NCBI RefSeq assembly: GCF_023074835.1
Contig: NZ_JALLGW010000001.1
Location: 248,001 to 312,000 of the forward strand
Direction of reading: 5' to 3'
Origin: Halomarina salina
GTDB lineage: Archaea; Halobacteriota; Halobacteria; Halobacteriales; Haloarculaceae
Length of the DNA stretch: 64,000 bases
The notes beneath the pieces were generated by a model. It made no database searches. It was not told where the DNA came from and saw only the letters and a list, made by a program, of their open reading frames with translations. Positions 35,421 through 44,567 of this stretch are shown piece after piece (the stretch's first letter is position 1; each line of letters opens with the position of its first letter). The translations under genes and the position numbers were made by a program.

Positions 35421-35649
35421 TCCCGCGTAGTCGTCACGCGCGCGAACGGACCCCGGGCTCTGGGCTAGAAGCAGCGTGCTACGGACCGTACAGCCGCGTC
35501 GTACGGCCCGCACGGTACAGCGACGGCGACAGGACGCTCGGTCCGGTCCGTCAGCGGGCCGGCGACGGCGCTCGCGATACGGTCCGAGACGGGTGCGTCG
35601 CTATCGGGTTCGGCAGGAACGTCGGGCGACAGCTATCGTAGCGTGTCGC

Positions 35650-35883
35650 TCAACCGACCGCGTCGTACGAGGCGAGCGAGTAGTCGCTCTCCTCGGAGGC
35701 GACGTCCTCACCGCCAGCACCGCTGTCGTTCGCTGGCGTGTCCTCGGGCGCTATCGTCGTGATGGTGCCGTTCCCAGCCCCATCGGTCGAGTTGTTCGTG
35801 GCACTGGGGCCAGCACACCCGGCGACGACCAGCATCCCGGTCAGGAGCAGCGCCGCGAGGATGGTTCGAAGAGTCGGTCTCAT
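35650..35883 (-). CDS. Small haloarchaeal lipoprotein
   Basis: 77 residues. Residues 1-20 are a signal peptide that ends in the lipobox VVAGC, so the mature protein is an acidic, Asn/Thr/Gly-rich tail of about 57 residues tethered by a lipid at Cys. No RR pair is present in the conserved Tat position, although haloarchaeal lipoproteins usually use Tat. Function unknown. Earlier in-frame start at 35907 would push the signal peptide inward. Confidence 0.65.
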   Translation of the reverse strand: MRPTLRTILAALLLTGMLVVAGCAGPSATNNSTDGAGNGTITTIAPEDTPANDSGAGGEDVASEESDYSLASYDAVG

Positions 35884-36087
35884 GTGCAACTGGACGGAGG
35901 ACAGCATCCCGAATAAACCGGGTCAGTCGTCCCGACGTTTGCAGGCCCAGACACCTATCGTTGCAGACCGTTTCACGGGCAGAGTCCGGCCTCACAGCCC
36001 GAGAGACAGATAGACGCGCGAAAACAAGTCCGATTCGCGACAAAAAAGGTCTATGGTACCAGACGTTAAGGGATAGATTACGAGCAC

Positions 36088-37578
36088 ATGCAGAGGCCTC
36101 CGCACACGACCACCGGTCGAACCCTCGCTCTAGTCGTCTGTCTCCTCCTCTCTAGCCTCGCCGTCAGCGGTGCCGTCGGCGCCGCCACCCCCGTCGGAAT
36201 CGACTCAGTCGAGTTCTCCGGAAACGGCGTCGTCGCGACGGACAGCGGTGTGACGTACATCGCCGGCTGGCAGAGCGAAACGATAAACGTCGGCCTCTCC
36301 GGGAGCGAGACGGCGCAGGTGTGCGCACGACTCGGCGGCGAGAACGCCGAGTCGCTCGCCTGCCAGTCGACCACCGGAGGTGGGAGCGTCAGTCTACGCG
36401 TCTCCAACTGGGGTTCGACCGGCGAACAGACCCTCACGGTCACCGCGAGCAACGGGTCCGGCGTGATGGACAGCGCCACGCGGACCGTCCACATCCTGTC
36501 GGCGGGCGGTGACGTCGACGAGGACGGCCTCTCGAACCGGGCGGAGTCCCAGCGACAGACGAACATCCTCTCCTCGGACACCGACGGCGACGGCCTGAGC
36601 GACGGTGACGAGGTGAACGTCTACGAGTCCAACGCGACGAACCCCGACACCGACGGCGACGGCATCCAGGACGGCGCGGAGGTCAGCAGCGAGAACGGCT
36701 ACGAGACCGACCCCACGAACCCCGACACCGACGGCGACGGCATCGAGGACGGGAAGGAGCAGACGTCGCTCGGGACCAACCCCGCGAAACCCGACACCGA
36801 CGAGGACGGCATCCCCGACGGCGAGGAGATCGTCAACGGCTCGGACGGCTACCAGACGAACCCGACGAACCCGGACTCCGACGGCGACGGCCTCACCGAC
36901 GGTGCCGAGGTGAACCAGCACGACACGAACCCGACGGACCCCGACACCGACGACGACGGCATCGAGGACGGTGCCGAGTTGAGTTCCGACAACGGCTACC
37001 AGACGAACCCGAACAAGTCGGACACCGACGGCGACGGTCTCAGCGACGGCGAGGAGATCAAGAACTACGGGACGGACCCGACCGTCCCCGACACGGACGG
37101 CGACGGCGTCCCCGACGGCGAGGAGGTCCAGCAGGGCTCCGACCCCGCCGAGGGTATCGGTGGAACGGGCCTCGACGTGAACGGCCTGCCGATGGTCCTC
37201 GGTCTCCTCGTCGTCTACGCGCTCCTCGTCGGCGGCATCATCTGGGTCGGGCGGTCGCGCGACGACGCGGGCGACGCCGCACCGACACCGACCGACGGTG
37301 GGGGGAGCGAGGGCGCCGGGAGCGCGGTCAGCCCCGCGCCCGAGCCGATGACGAACGAGGACCGTATCCGGCAGATGCTGGACGCCAACGAAGGGCGACT
37401 CAGACAGGCGGACATCGTCGAGCAGACAGACTGGTCGAAGTCGAAGGTGTCGCGCCTGCTGTCGAAGATGGAGTCCGACGGCGAGATCCGCAAGATATCC
37501 ATCGGCCGCGAGAACCTCATCGCCCGGCCGGGCGACGAACCCGAGAGCGCGCGCTCGCCATTCGAGGAGCAGGACTGA
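36088..37578 (+). CDS. Membrane sensor-regulator: thrombospondin type 3 Ca-repeats, TM helix, cytoplasmic winged helix
   Basis: 496 residues. Signal peptide at 1-33; a beta-rich ectodomain at about 35-138; five to seven aspartate-rich calcium repeats (DTDGDGI/LxDGxE pattern) at about 141-352; one membrane helix at about 365-388; a disordered linker; and a winged helix-turn-helix at about 421-481 ([20 protein letters not shown]...[13 protein letters not shown]). The order places repeats outside and the DNA-binding domain inside the cell, so the protein could convert an extracellular divalent-cation or surface state into transcription control. Similar membrane-wHTH proteins are frequent in haloarchaea, but Ca repeats on them are less so. 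Neighbours give no target. Confidence 0.82.
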   Translation: MQRPPHTTTGRTLALVVCLLLSSLAVSGAVGAATPVGIDSVEFSGNGVVATDSGVTYIAGWQSETINVGLSGSETAQVCARLGGENAESLACQSTTGGGSVSLRVSNWGSTGEQTLTVTASNGSGVMDSATRTVHILSAGGDVDEDGLSNRAESQRQTNILSSDTDGDGLSDGDEVNVYESNATNPDTDGDGIQDGAEVSSENGYETDPTNPDTDGDGIEDGKEQTSLGTNPAKPDTDEDGIPDGEEIVNGSDGYQTNPTNPDSDGDGLTDGAEVNQHDTNPTDPDTDDDGIEDGAELSSDNGYQTNPNKSDTDGDGLSDGEEIKNYGTDPTVPDTDGDGVPDGEEVQQGSDPAEGIGGTGLDVNGLPMVLGLLVVYALLVGGIIWVGRSRDDAGDAAPTPTDGGGSEGAGSAVSPAPEPMTNEDRIRQMLDANEGRLRQADIVEQTDWSKSKVSRLLSKMESDGEIRKISIGRENLIARPGDEPESARSPFEEQD

Positions 37579-38202
37579 CTAGCTCCACCGCTCGCGCCAC
37601 TCGTCTGCGGACTCGTGGTACGCGACCGCCACGACGACGAGTGCCACGACGACCAGCGCCGAGACGACCAGCGGACGTTCGTGGACGACCGCCAGCGCCA
37701 CCTCGTACACCGACTCCCGGACGCCGACGTAGACGAACCCGGCGACGGCGGCGTTGAACGCCAGCGCTCCGACGGCGGTGTACGCGGTGAACACGCCGCG
37801 ATGCATCTCCGCGAACCCGGCCGGGATGGAGACGACCGAGCGCAAGACGGGGAGCAGTCGGCCCCACAGCACCGAGTGGCTCCCCCACCGGCGGAACCAC
37901 CGTCGCGCCCGGTTCGCGTCGCGCCGGTCGACGCGAACCCAGTCGTGGTCGAGGGCGTGGTCGCCCGCGCGGCGGAACACCTCGTAGAGGACGGCGCTTC
38001 CGACGACGCCCCCCGCGGTGGCGACGAGCACGAACAGCGCGAGCGACGCGGGCGACGTGACGACGATGGCGGCCGACGCGGGCAGGACCACCTCGCTCGG
38101 CAGGAGCGGGAACAGCATCGACGTCTCCAGGAACATGAACACGAAGACGAAGAGGTAGCCGTAGGTGCGTGCGAGGTCGAGCGCCGTCGTCGTCAGGTCC
38201 AC
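37579..38202 (-). CDS. DedA/VTT-domain membrane protein
   Basis: 207 residues. The VTT/SNARE-associated core is seen in FLETSMLFPLLPSEVVLPASAA, GSAVLYEVFRRAGDHAL and the conserved WGSHSVLWGRLLPVLRSVVSIPAGFAEM (R...P-x-x-R...P-A-G). DedA proteins are linked to lipid scrambling/flipping (undecaprenyl or polyprenyl carriers) and membrane homeostasis. The start is a GTG (38202). The last bases touch the stop of the convergent sensor gene (37578/37579). Confidence 0.85.
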   Translation of the reverse strand: MDLTTTALDLARTYGYLFVFVFMFLETSMLFPLLPSEVVLPASAAIVVTSPASLALFVLVATAGGVVGSAVLYEVFRRAGDHALDHDWVRVDRRDANRARRWFRRWGSHSVLWGRLLPVLRSVVSIPAGFAEMHRGVFTAYTAVGALAFNAAVAGFVYVGVRESVYEVALAVVHERPLVVSALVVVALVVVAVAYHESADEWRERWS

Positions 38203-38267
38203 GACCGACCTACGACGGGAGGGGGTTTCGGCGTTCGGGCTTCGAACGCAGTCGAGCGAAGTACACC

Positions 38268-39173
38268 TCAGAGCGACGCGCGCTCGAACCGACGGAGGCC
38301 GAGCAGGAGCGGGGCGGCGAACCAGACCAGCAGGACGAGGAGCGCGGACCACGGTTCGCCGCCGAGGACGGGGGGCACGTCTCCGCCCTGGACGAACGCG
38401 GTGGCGAGCGTCTGGTAGGCGTCGAACGGACCGAGCGCGACGAACGTGTCGGCCCACGCCGGTTCTCCGGCCCCCTCGAACCCGTTGAGGAGGTAGGTGA
38501 CGAGCCCCGGCAGGGTCGACCAGAACAGCTGTGTCACCAGCCAGACCCCGCTCGCGGCGACGACGGCGCGTGTCGTCGTCGGGACGGCCGCCGAGACGCC
38601 GACGGCGACGCCGACGTAGACGGCGAGTACCACGCACAGCAGGGCGAGGGAGACGAGCGTCGCGCCGAGGTCGACGGTACCCCCGCGAATCGAGAAGACG
38701 ACCAGCGCGACGGCCAGCGACCCGAGCGCCGCCGCGACGAACCACGCGAGGCGGCCGAGGAGCGTCCCGACGACGACCTGTCGGCGGGAGAACGGCAGCG
38801 CCAGCAGTCCGCGGAGACGGCCGCTCTCGCGGTCGGCGGCCAGCACGTCCGCACAGCGAACCACGACGAGGAACGGTGCTACCTGGGTCACGACGGCCAC
38901 GATGGAGGAGAACCCGACCTCCCCGCGGCCCGCCTGCGTGTAGGCGAACAGGCCGGCGACGAGGAGGAACAGGACGACGGTGACGTACCCGGTCCCCGAC
39001 CGAATCGGGTCGACGGCGCTCCGCCGGACGAGGACCGCGAGCGAACCGGCCCGTGGAGCGGTGTCGGTGGGAGCGGTGTCGACAGTGGACCTGGCGGTGT
39101 CGTTGGCGGCGGCGGTGGAAGTCCCAGTGGCGTCGGCGTCGGTCGACGACGAGGTCGTGTCCGCCACGCTCAC
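38268..39173 (-). CDS. ABC-2 type transporter permease
   Basis: 301 residues with six membrane helices after an unusually long Asp/Thr/Ala-rich cytoplasmic tail (residues 1-40). RESGRLRGLLALPFSRRQVVVGTLLGR is the conserved coupling region of ABC-2 permeases. It is translated from a GTG overlapping the ATPase gene stop (GTGA). It likely works with the ATPase as an exporter of unknown substrate. Confidence 0.87.
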   Translation of the reverse strand: MSVADTTSSSTDADATGTSTAAANDTARSTVDTAPTDTAPRAGSLAVLVRRSAVDPIRSGTGYVTVVLFLLVAGLFAYTQAGRGEVGFSSIVAVVTQVAPFLVVVRCADVLAADRESGRLRGLLALPFSRRQVVVGTLLGRLAWFVAAALGSLAVALVVFSIRGGTVDLGATLVSLALLCVVLAVYVGVAVGVSAAVPTTTRAVVAASGVWLVTQLFWSTLPGLVTYLLNGFEGAGEPAWADTFVALGPFDAYQTLATAFVQGGDVPPVLGGEPWSALLVLLVWFAAPLLLGLRRFERASL

Positions 39174-40072
39174 CGACCCCCGGTGTACGTCGCGAACAGG
39201 CGTTCGAGCGAGGCGTCCTCGCTGTCGATGTCGAGGACGGTCGCACCGTCGGTGCGAACGGCGTCGACGACGGCGGCCTTCCGGTCGTCCGGGCAGGTGA
39301 CGGTCACGCTCGTCCCGTCGACGGTCGCCTCGGCGACGCCAGCGACGTCGCGGACGGCCGCGAGCGCCACCTCAGAGAGGTCGTCGACGGTGACGACGAA
39401 CGACGAGCGAGCGCCGGTCGCCTCGCGCAGGTCGTCGATGCTGTCCTCGGCGACGACCTCGCCGTCCGAGAGGATGCCGACGCGGTCACAGACCGCCTCG
39501 ACCTGTTCGAGGATGTGGCTGGAGAAGAACACCGTCGCACCGCGAGCGTTCTCCTCGCGGACGATACGTCGCATCTCGCGCGCGCCGTTGGGGTCCAGCC
39601 CCGCCGACGGTTCGTCGAGGACGAGCAGGTCGGGGTCACCGACCAGCGCCATCGCGAGTTTCAGGCGCTGACCCATGCCGGTCGAGAAGCCGTCGGCGGT
39701 GAAGTCGACCACGCGACCGAGGCCGACGCGTTCGAGCAGGGCCACGGGGTCGTCGTCGCTCCCCTTCGCGTCGGCGACGAACTGGACGTGCTGGCGGGCG
39801 GTGAGGTGGCCGAACAGACGCATGTCGGGAAGCGCGCCGACGCGCTCTCGGACCCGTTCGCCCTCCTCCTGGGCGTCGTGCCCGAAGACGCGGGCGCTGC
39901 CGTCGGTCGGCCGGACGTAGTCGAGGACGATGTCGATGGTCGTCGACTTCCCGGCACCGTTGGGACCGAGGAAGCCGAACACCTCGCCGCGACGCACCGT
40001 CAGGTCGACGTCTCTGAGGGCGACGACGTCGCCGTATCGCTTCTGGAGGGAACGCAGTTCGAGCGCGGACAT
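39170..40072 (-). CDS. ABC transporter ATP-binding protein (ABC-2/export type)
   Basis: 300 residues. Walker A FLGPNGAGKSTTIDIV at about 34-49, signature FSTGMGQRLKLAMAL (S-x-G-M-x-Q), Walker B LLVLDEPSAGLDP and H-loop FFSSHILEQ. The C-terminal 90 residues are the helper domain seen in ABC-2 exporters (DUF4162-like). A TATA-like gttacttgat lies 26 bases upstream of the ATG. First gene of a two-gene operon with the permease. Confidence 0.92.
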   Translation of the reverse strand: MSALELRSLQKRYGDVVALRDVDLTVRRGEVFGFLGPNGAGKSTTIDIVLDYVRPTDGSARVFGHDAQEEGERVRERVGALPDMRLFGHLTARQHVQFVADAKGSDDDPVALLERVGLGRVVDFTADGFSTGMGQRLKLAMALVGDPDLLVLDEPSAGLDPNGAREMRRIVREENARGATVFFSSHILEQVEAVCDRVGILSDGEVVAEDSIDDLREATGARSSFVVTVDDLSEVALAAVRDVAGVAEATVDGTSVTVTCPDDRKAAVVDAVRTDGATVLDIDSEDASLERLFATYTGGR

Positions 40073-40508
40073 ATCTCTCGTCGTGACAGCGAAATCAAGT
40101 AACTATCGACACGTCCGAACGCAGTGAAAGGGGGGAAAGGGACGGACGGTCGTAGAACCGCCGTTGTGGGGGTGCGAAACCGGGGAGGGGGGAAAGGTCC
40201 CAGTCCGCTACCCACACGTTCTATTCGTACCCGGACTGTATTATATCTTTCCATCTCGTGTAAAATTAACAATCAGTGAGAACCTCGAAACCAGTCGAGC
40301 CGACGCCAGTAACGGGCGACGGGACGCCGATTTCAGGCGGCCGCCGCCTGAACCCCCACGCTTTTCCGACGAGTGGGCGTCTGGGGTGGCAGGTACGTCG
40401 TCGGTTCGCGACGGCGTCAACGCTGGCTCAGTGCCGATTCACGTCGACCGAGTTCATCAATGAACGACCGATATCGACCCGAAGACGGGCAGTGCGGGGC
40501 ATCGATTC
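40073..40508. other. Intergenic region upstream of the BCCT transporter
   Basis: 436 bases with no convincing gene. It has an 11-base direct repeat, ggggggaaagg, at 40130-40140 and 40187-40197, and an AT-rich patch at about 40231-40275 (attatatctttcc ... gtaaaattaac) that is a likely promoter or regulator site for the BCCT gene. The distance from that patch to the GTG is more than 200 bases, suggesting a long leader or a second nearer promoter (gatatcga, about 40470). Confidence 0.5.
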
Positions 40509-42320
40509 GTGGCTGACTCACCCGACGACACCGACGAGCAGTTGGGCGGCCTGTTCCGGGCCGACACCGAGCGCGAGCCGGGCGACGGCAACGTCCGGCG
40601 CTGGGGGTTCGACGTCCACCCGAGGGTGTTCCCCGCCGCGGCGGCGCTCGCGGTCGTCTTCGTCGTCCTGACCCTACTGTTCAGCGACGTCGCCGCGCTG
40701 TTCGGTCTCACCGGGCCCGAGGGCGCCCCGATGACCGCGGCCGACGCCTTCGGAGCCGTCCTCGGCGGCGTCTCCGGGACGTTCGGCTGGTTCTACATCC
40801 TCGCGGTGAACCTGTTCATCGTGGTCGTCCTCTACTTCGCGCTGAGCGGCTACGGGAACATCAGACTCGGCGGCCCACACGCCGAACCGGAGTTCAGCGA
40901 CTTCGCGTGGTACTCGATGCTGTTCAGCGCCGGGATGGGTATCGGCCTGATGTTCTGGGCCGTCGGCGAACCGCTGACGCACCTCACGACGGTGCCGCCG
41001 TTCTTCGACGTGCAACCAGGGACGGCGGCGGCCGGACAGGCTGCCCTCGGCACGACGTTCTTCCACTGGGGGTTCCACCCGTGGGCCATCTACGCCCTCG
41101 TGGGCCTCGGCCTCGCGTTCTTCTCGTTCAACCGGGGGCTGCCGCTGACCTTCCGGTCGGTGTTCTGGCCCATCCTCGGCGAGCGTATCTACGACTGGCC
41201 GGGGGACGTCGTCGACGTGCTGGCGGTGGTGGCGACGCTGTTCGGCCTCTCGACGTCGCTCGGCCTCGGCGTCCAGCAGATCAACGCCGGCCTCACGTTC
41301 CTGTCGGGGCGCTACCTCCCGTTCGGGATACCCAGTTCGCCGCTCGTGCAGGTCGGTATCATCGCCGTCATCACGGCCATCGCCACGATGTCGGTCGTCG
41401 CGGGGCTCGACGGCGGCGTCAAACTGCTGAGCGAACTCAACCTCTATGTGATGGCCGCCCTGCTCGGCGCGGTGTTGCTCATCGGCCCGACGGTGTTCCT
41501 GCTCGGGACGTTCGTCGAGACGCTGGGATTCTACGTCAGCGTCCTCCCCGAACTCGCCTTCTGGAGCGAGTCGTTCACCGGCACGTCCTGGCAGAACACG
41601 TGGACCGTCTTCTACTGGGGCTGGTGGGTGTCGTGGTCGCCGTTCGTCGGCATGTTCATCGCGCGCATCTCGAAGGGCCGGACCGTCCGGGAGTTCCTGC
41701 TCGGCGTGCTCGTGCTCCCGTCGCTGTTCTCGTTCCTCTGGATGGCGACGTTCGGCGGGAGCGCGCTGTTCGTCCAGCTGAACGGGAACGGCGGCCTCGC
41801 GTCGGCGGCCGAGAACGACGTGGCGACCGCCATGTTCGAACTGTTCTCGGTCCTGCCGTTCACCGTCGTCACGAGCGTCGTCGCCGTCGTGCTGGTGACG
41901 ACGTTCTTCGTCACCTCCTCGGACTCGGGGTCGCTGGTCATCGACCACATGACCGCGGGCGGGAAGCGCGAGGTGCCGACCACCCAGCGCGTCTTCTGGG
42001 CGACCGCGGAGGGGGCCGTCGCCGCCGTCCTCCTCGTCGGCGGTGGCCTGAACGCGCTCCGAACCGCCGCCATCACGACGGGTCTCCCGTTCACCGTCGT
42101 CCTGCTGGTGCTCTGTTACACGCTGTACCGCGGGCTCCGGAAGGAACGGGGGATGCTCGAATCCGACCGGTTCAGTGCGCAGGTCGAGCGACTCGTCAAG
42201 CGGGGGGACGTGGAGGTCACGACCTCCAACCAGACCGTCGTCACCGACGTCAGCGACGGCGAGTCGGGGGCGTCGAGCGAGAGCGGGGCCTCTGGGGGGT
42301 CGGCTCCGACCGACGACTGA
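40509..42320 (+). CDS. BCCT family transporter (betaine/choline/carnitine)
   Basis: 603 residues, about twelve membrane helices. FSAGMGIGLMFWAVGEPLTH is the conserved region of helices 3-4 with the substrate Trp; FFHWGFHPWAIY and the aromatic box TWTVFYWGWWVSWSPFVGMFIARIS (helix 8) are diagnostic. It probably imports glycine betaine or a relative as osmoprotectant with Na+. Translation begins at GTG. The C-terminal tail is Ser/Gly-rich. No partner genes are needed for the family. Confidence 0.93.
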   Translation: MADSPDDTDEQLGGLFRADTEREPGDGNVRRWGFDVHPRVFPAAAALAVVFVVLTLLFSDVAALFGLTGPEGAPMTAADAFGAVLGGVSGTFGWFYILAVNLFIVVVLYFALSGYGNIRLGGPHAEPEFSDFAWYSMLFSAGMGIGLMFWAVGEPLTHLTTVPPFFDVQPGTAAAGQAALGTTFFHWGFHPWAIYALVGLGLAFFSFNRGLPLTFRSVFWPILGERIYDWPGDVVDVLAVVATLFGLSTSLGLGVQQINAGLTFLSGRYLPFGIPSSPLVQVGIIAVITAIATMSVVAGLDGGVKLLSELNLYVMAALLGAVLLIGPTVFLLGTFVETLGFYVSVLPELAFWSESFTGTSWQNTWTVFYWGWWVSWSPFVGMFIARISKGRTVREFLLGVLVLPSLFSFLWMATFGGSALFVQLNGNGGLASAAENDVATAMFELFSVLPFTVVTSVVAVVLVTTFFVTSSDSGSLVIDHMTAGGKREVPTTQRVFWATAEGAVAAVLLVGGGLNALRTAAITTGLPFTVVLLVLCYTLYRGLRKERGMLESDRFSAQVERLVKRGDVEVTTSNQTVVTDVSDGESGASSESGASGGSAPTDD

Positions 42321-42335
42321 GGCCGACCGCTCCCC

Positions 42336-42803
42336 TCAGTGGCCGTCGTAGACCACGCGGAACCGCTCGCAGACGACCGGCATTCGCTCCGTCGGCGAGC
42401 GGTCGTGAGCCGAGAGCGTCCGCGAGAAGTACTGCCAGTGGTCCTCGCGCCACTCCTCGACCGACTCGTACCCCTCTCCTTCGTCGCGGGCGAACGCCTC
42501 GTCCACCTCGTCGAACGGGACGACCCGTACCTCGACGGTCTCGACGACGCACAGCGGGTCGCCAGAGCCGTCGAGGACGACGCTGTAATCGCCGGGCGCG
42601 GGGGCCCGTTCTCCCTCGGCCTCGAACGTCCAGCGTGCCTCCGCCGTCGCCGTCTTCTCCCCGGCGACGACGAGCGCGCCCAGTTCGTCCGCTAGCTCGG
42701 GCGAGTCGCCGAACGAGAAGACGTTGTCGTACCCGTCGGGAGCGGACTCGTCGGGCACGCCGTCGAGAAACGCCGACCAGAACTCGTCGACGGAAGGTGT
42801 CAT
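42336..42803 (-). CDS. ASCH domain protein
   Basis: 155 residues. TPSVDEFWSAFL...FSFGDSPELADELGALVVAGEKTATAEARW followed by PGDYSVVLDGSGDPLCVVETVEVRVVPFDEVDEAFARDEGEGYESVEEWREDHWQYF gives the ASCH order (K-T-x-T/S region then G-D..). ASCH proteins are RNA-binding PUA relatives; a bacterial member hydrolyses N4-acetylcytidine. An ATG nine codons upstream (42830) is possible. The next gene (PspA-like) is upstream on the same strand with a 46-base gap. Confidence 0.85.
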   Translation of the reverse strand: MTPSVDEFWSAFLDGVPDESAPDGYDNVFSFGDSPELADELGALVVAGEKTATAEARWTFEAEGERAPAPGDYSVVLDGSGDPLCVVETVEVRVVPFDEVDEAFARDEGEGYESVEEWREDHWQYFSRTLSAHDRSPTERMPVVCERFRVVYDGH

Positions 42804-42849
42804 AGTCGGAGGAACGCGCGCCTCCGACATAGCGGTCGCGTCGCGGTAG

Positions 42850-43677
42850 TTACGACTCGTCGTCGTCCGCGTCGTCCGGGACAGTCGACGCGTCGTCCGC
42901 ATCGGTCGGGTCGGCGGCGTCGTCGGCGTCGTCGTCAGGGCCGTCGGCGTCGTCAGCGTCGTCAGCGTCGTCGGCAGTCGCGTCGGGGACGTCGTCCTCG
43001 CCACGCACCTGACTGCGGAGCGTCTCGAGTTCCGACTCCACCTCGGCGTCGACGCGGGCCTGTTCGGCGTCGAGTCGCTGGCGTTCTTCCTCGTCGAAGA
43101 ACCCCTCCGAACGGAGTTCCTCGAGGGCGGCCGCCCGCGCCTCGCTCTCCTCGACGTGGTCGGTGGCGTCCGCGACGCGGCGGTCCGCCGTCCCGTCGCC
43201 CTCCTGGCCGAGTGCGTCCGCGACGGAGGCTTCCGCGCTCGCGGCGCTCTGTCGGGCGTTCAGTTCGGCGCGCTCGGTGCGGAACCGCTCGATGCGCTCC
43301 TTGAGTTCGTTGCGCCGCGACTTGAGGTCCGACTCGGCGTCGTGCAGGTCGGCGATGCGCGCGTCCACGTCGTCCAGTCGGCCCATGTCCGAGCGCTTGT
43401 CCTCCAGGTGGTCGCGGGCGCGGGCGTCGTCGCCCTCCTCGACGGCCTCGCGGGCGCGGTCGTTGTGGTCCGCGATGCGGTCTTCGAGGCGGTCCCGCTC
43501 GCCTTCGAGGCGCTTGCGCTGGGTGACCAGGTCGACGAGCGCTTCGTCGACGCGCGCCAGTTCGTCCCGCAGTCGTTCGTAGGTGTAGTCGAGGCTCTCC
43601 TGTGGGTCCTCCACGTCGTCGAGGAGGCGGTTGACCTCGCGTTCGAGCGCCTCGGTCGTCCTGTCGAACAGTCCCAT
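42850..43677 (-). CDS. PspA/IM30/Vipp1 family protein
   Basis: 275 residues, nearly all helix and coiled coil. The N-terminus MGLFDRTTEALEREVNRLLDDVEDPQESL is the PspA helix 1 signature; long coiled coils run to about residue 215; the tail is an unusual run of Asp-Ala-Asp repeats (about 60 residues). PspA proteins remodel stressed membranes. The start at 43677 removes nineteen upstream residues that precede the family start. Confidence 0.88.
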   Translation of the reverse strand: MGLFDRTTEALEREVNRLLDDVEDPQESLDYTYERLRDELARVDEALVDLVTQRKRLEGERDRLEDRIADHNDRAREAVEEGDDARARDHLEDKRSDMGRLDDVDARIADLHDAESDLKSRRNELKERIERFRTERAELNARQSAASAEASVADALGQEGDGTADRRVADATDHVEESEARAAALEELRSEGFFDEEERQRLDAEQARVDAEVESELETLRSQVRGEDDVPDATADDADDADDADGPDDDADDAADPTDADDASTVPDDADDDES

Positions 43678-44098
43678 ACCCGAGAGAGGGCTGTCGACCA
43701 ACTTATGCGTTCGTGCGAGCGTGTCGTCGCTCACGGCATCAGGACCAACCAGACGTGCTCAGACGAGAGGCCGTGAGACGGCGCGGAGGCCGGACACCCG
43801 TCTCTCGTCCAGCGTCCGCTCCCGGCCCCTAACGCGAGTTAGAGCCGACTTGCGCCTCTTGGCCGGTCGAAGGGTTCCCGGAGTTGTGGACACCGCCGGG
43901 TCGACGGGCTACCGACGCGGTCGAGGCTGGCTGGGTCGCGTCGGCGTGGCGGACAGCGTCGTGGCGGCCGTAAGCCGTTCCGTCGCTGGTGGTAGCAGCC
44001 GTTCACGAGAACTGGCCCGAAGGTCGGTGGCTGGAAACTGCTTGCTGGCGCTAGCAGGCCGGAGACATACCCGCGCGTCGGGAGTCTCAGGGAACGCA
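43678..44098. other. 421-base intergenic region, nothing recognised
   Basis: Between the divergent PspA-like and PRC-barrel-like genes. I see no gene of family quality; a TATA-like gacatac lies about 29 bases before the gene at 44099. Confidence 0.45.
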
Positions 44099-44344
44099 AT
44101 GGCACGAGACTTCACGACCGACGACCGCGACAAGCCAGTGTACACGTCCGCCGGAGACCGCGTGGGTACCGTGACGGACGTCAACGACGACACGGCTCGC
44201 GTCCGACAGGACGACGACTCCGAGGGGCTGACGGACAAGATCAAGGACGCCCTCGGCTGGGACGACGACGAGGACGAACACGACCTGCGAAGCGACGACG
44301 TCGACCGCTACGACGACGACGGCGTCTACCTGCGCGACCGATAG
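44099..44344 (+). CDS. PRC-barrel-like small acidic protein
   Basis: 81 residues. KPVYTSAGDRVGTVTDVNDDTARVRQD is the first strand pair of a PRC barrel; the rest, GLTDKIKDALGWDDDEDEHDLRSDDVDRYDDDGVYLRD, is highly acidic and resembles haloarchaeal stress proteins. Function unknown, possibly RNA- or membrane-associated. Confidence 0.75.
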   Translation: MARDFTTDDRDKPVYTSAGDRVGTVTDVNDDTARVRQDDDSEGLTDKIKDALGWDDDEDEHDLRSDDVDRYDDDGVYLRDR

Positions 44345-44401
44345 TCAGGACGTGACGGTCCGACCGACCCACTATTTCTCTCACTGATGGGATACCCCGG
44401 C

Positions 44402-44476
44402 AGTGACGACGCTGACGATGTTCGCTAGTGACGACACTGACGAGGCCTGCTGGTGACGACGTCAACGCCTCCGGCA
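44402..44476. repeat. Three tandem 25-base repeats
   Basis: Copies start at 44402, 44427 and 44452. The shared core is (a/g)gtgacgac followed by gctgacga or variants; copy 1 and copy 2 match at 16 of the first 17 bases and the third is more diverged. It lies after the PRC-barrel-like gene and 90 to 165 bases before the CFI-box gene. Confidence 0.65.
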
Positions 44477-44567
44477 GAGTACGCCTCACTCCGCGTCCGC
44501 GTCGGCCGACGGTCGCCGGTGAGCGACCGCACAAGCTTTTTTACTCGCCTCCGCGAGACGAGTGACC

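Noticed and set aside
44402-44476. Possible CRISPR-like array
   Set aside because: Units are contiguous 25-base tandem repeats with no unique spacers, and no cas genes are near.
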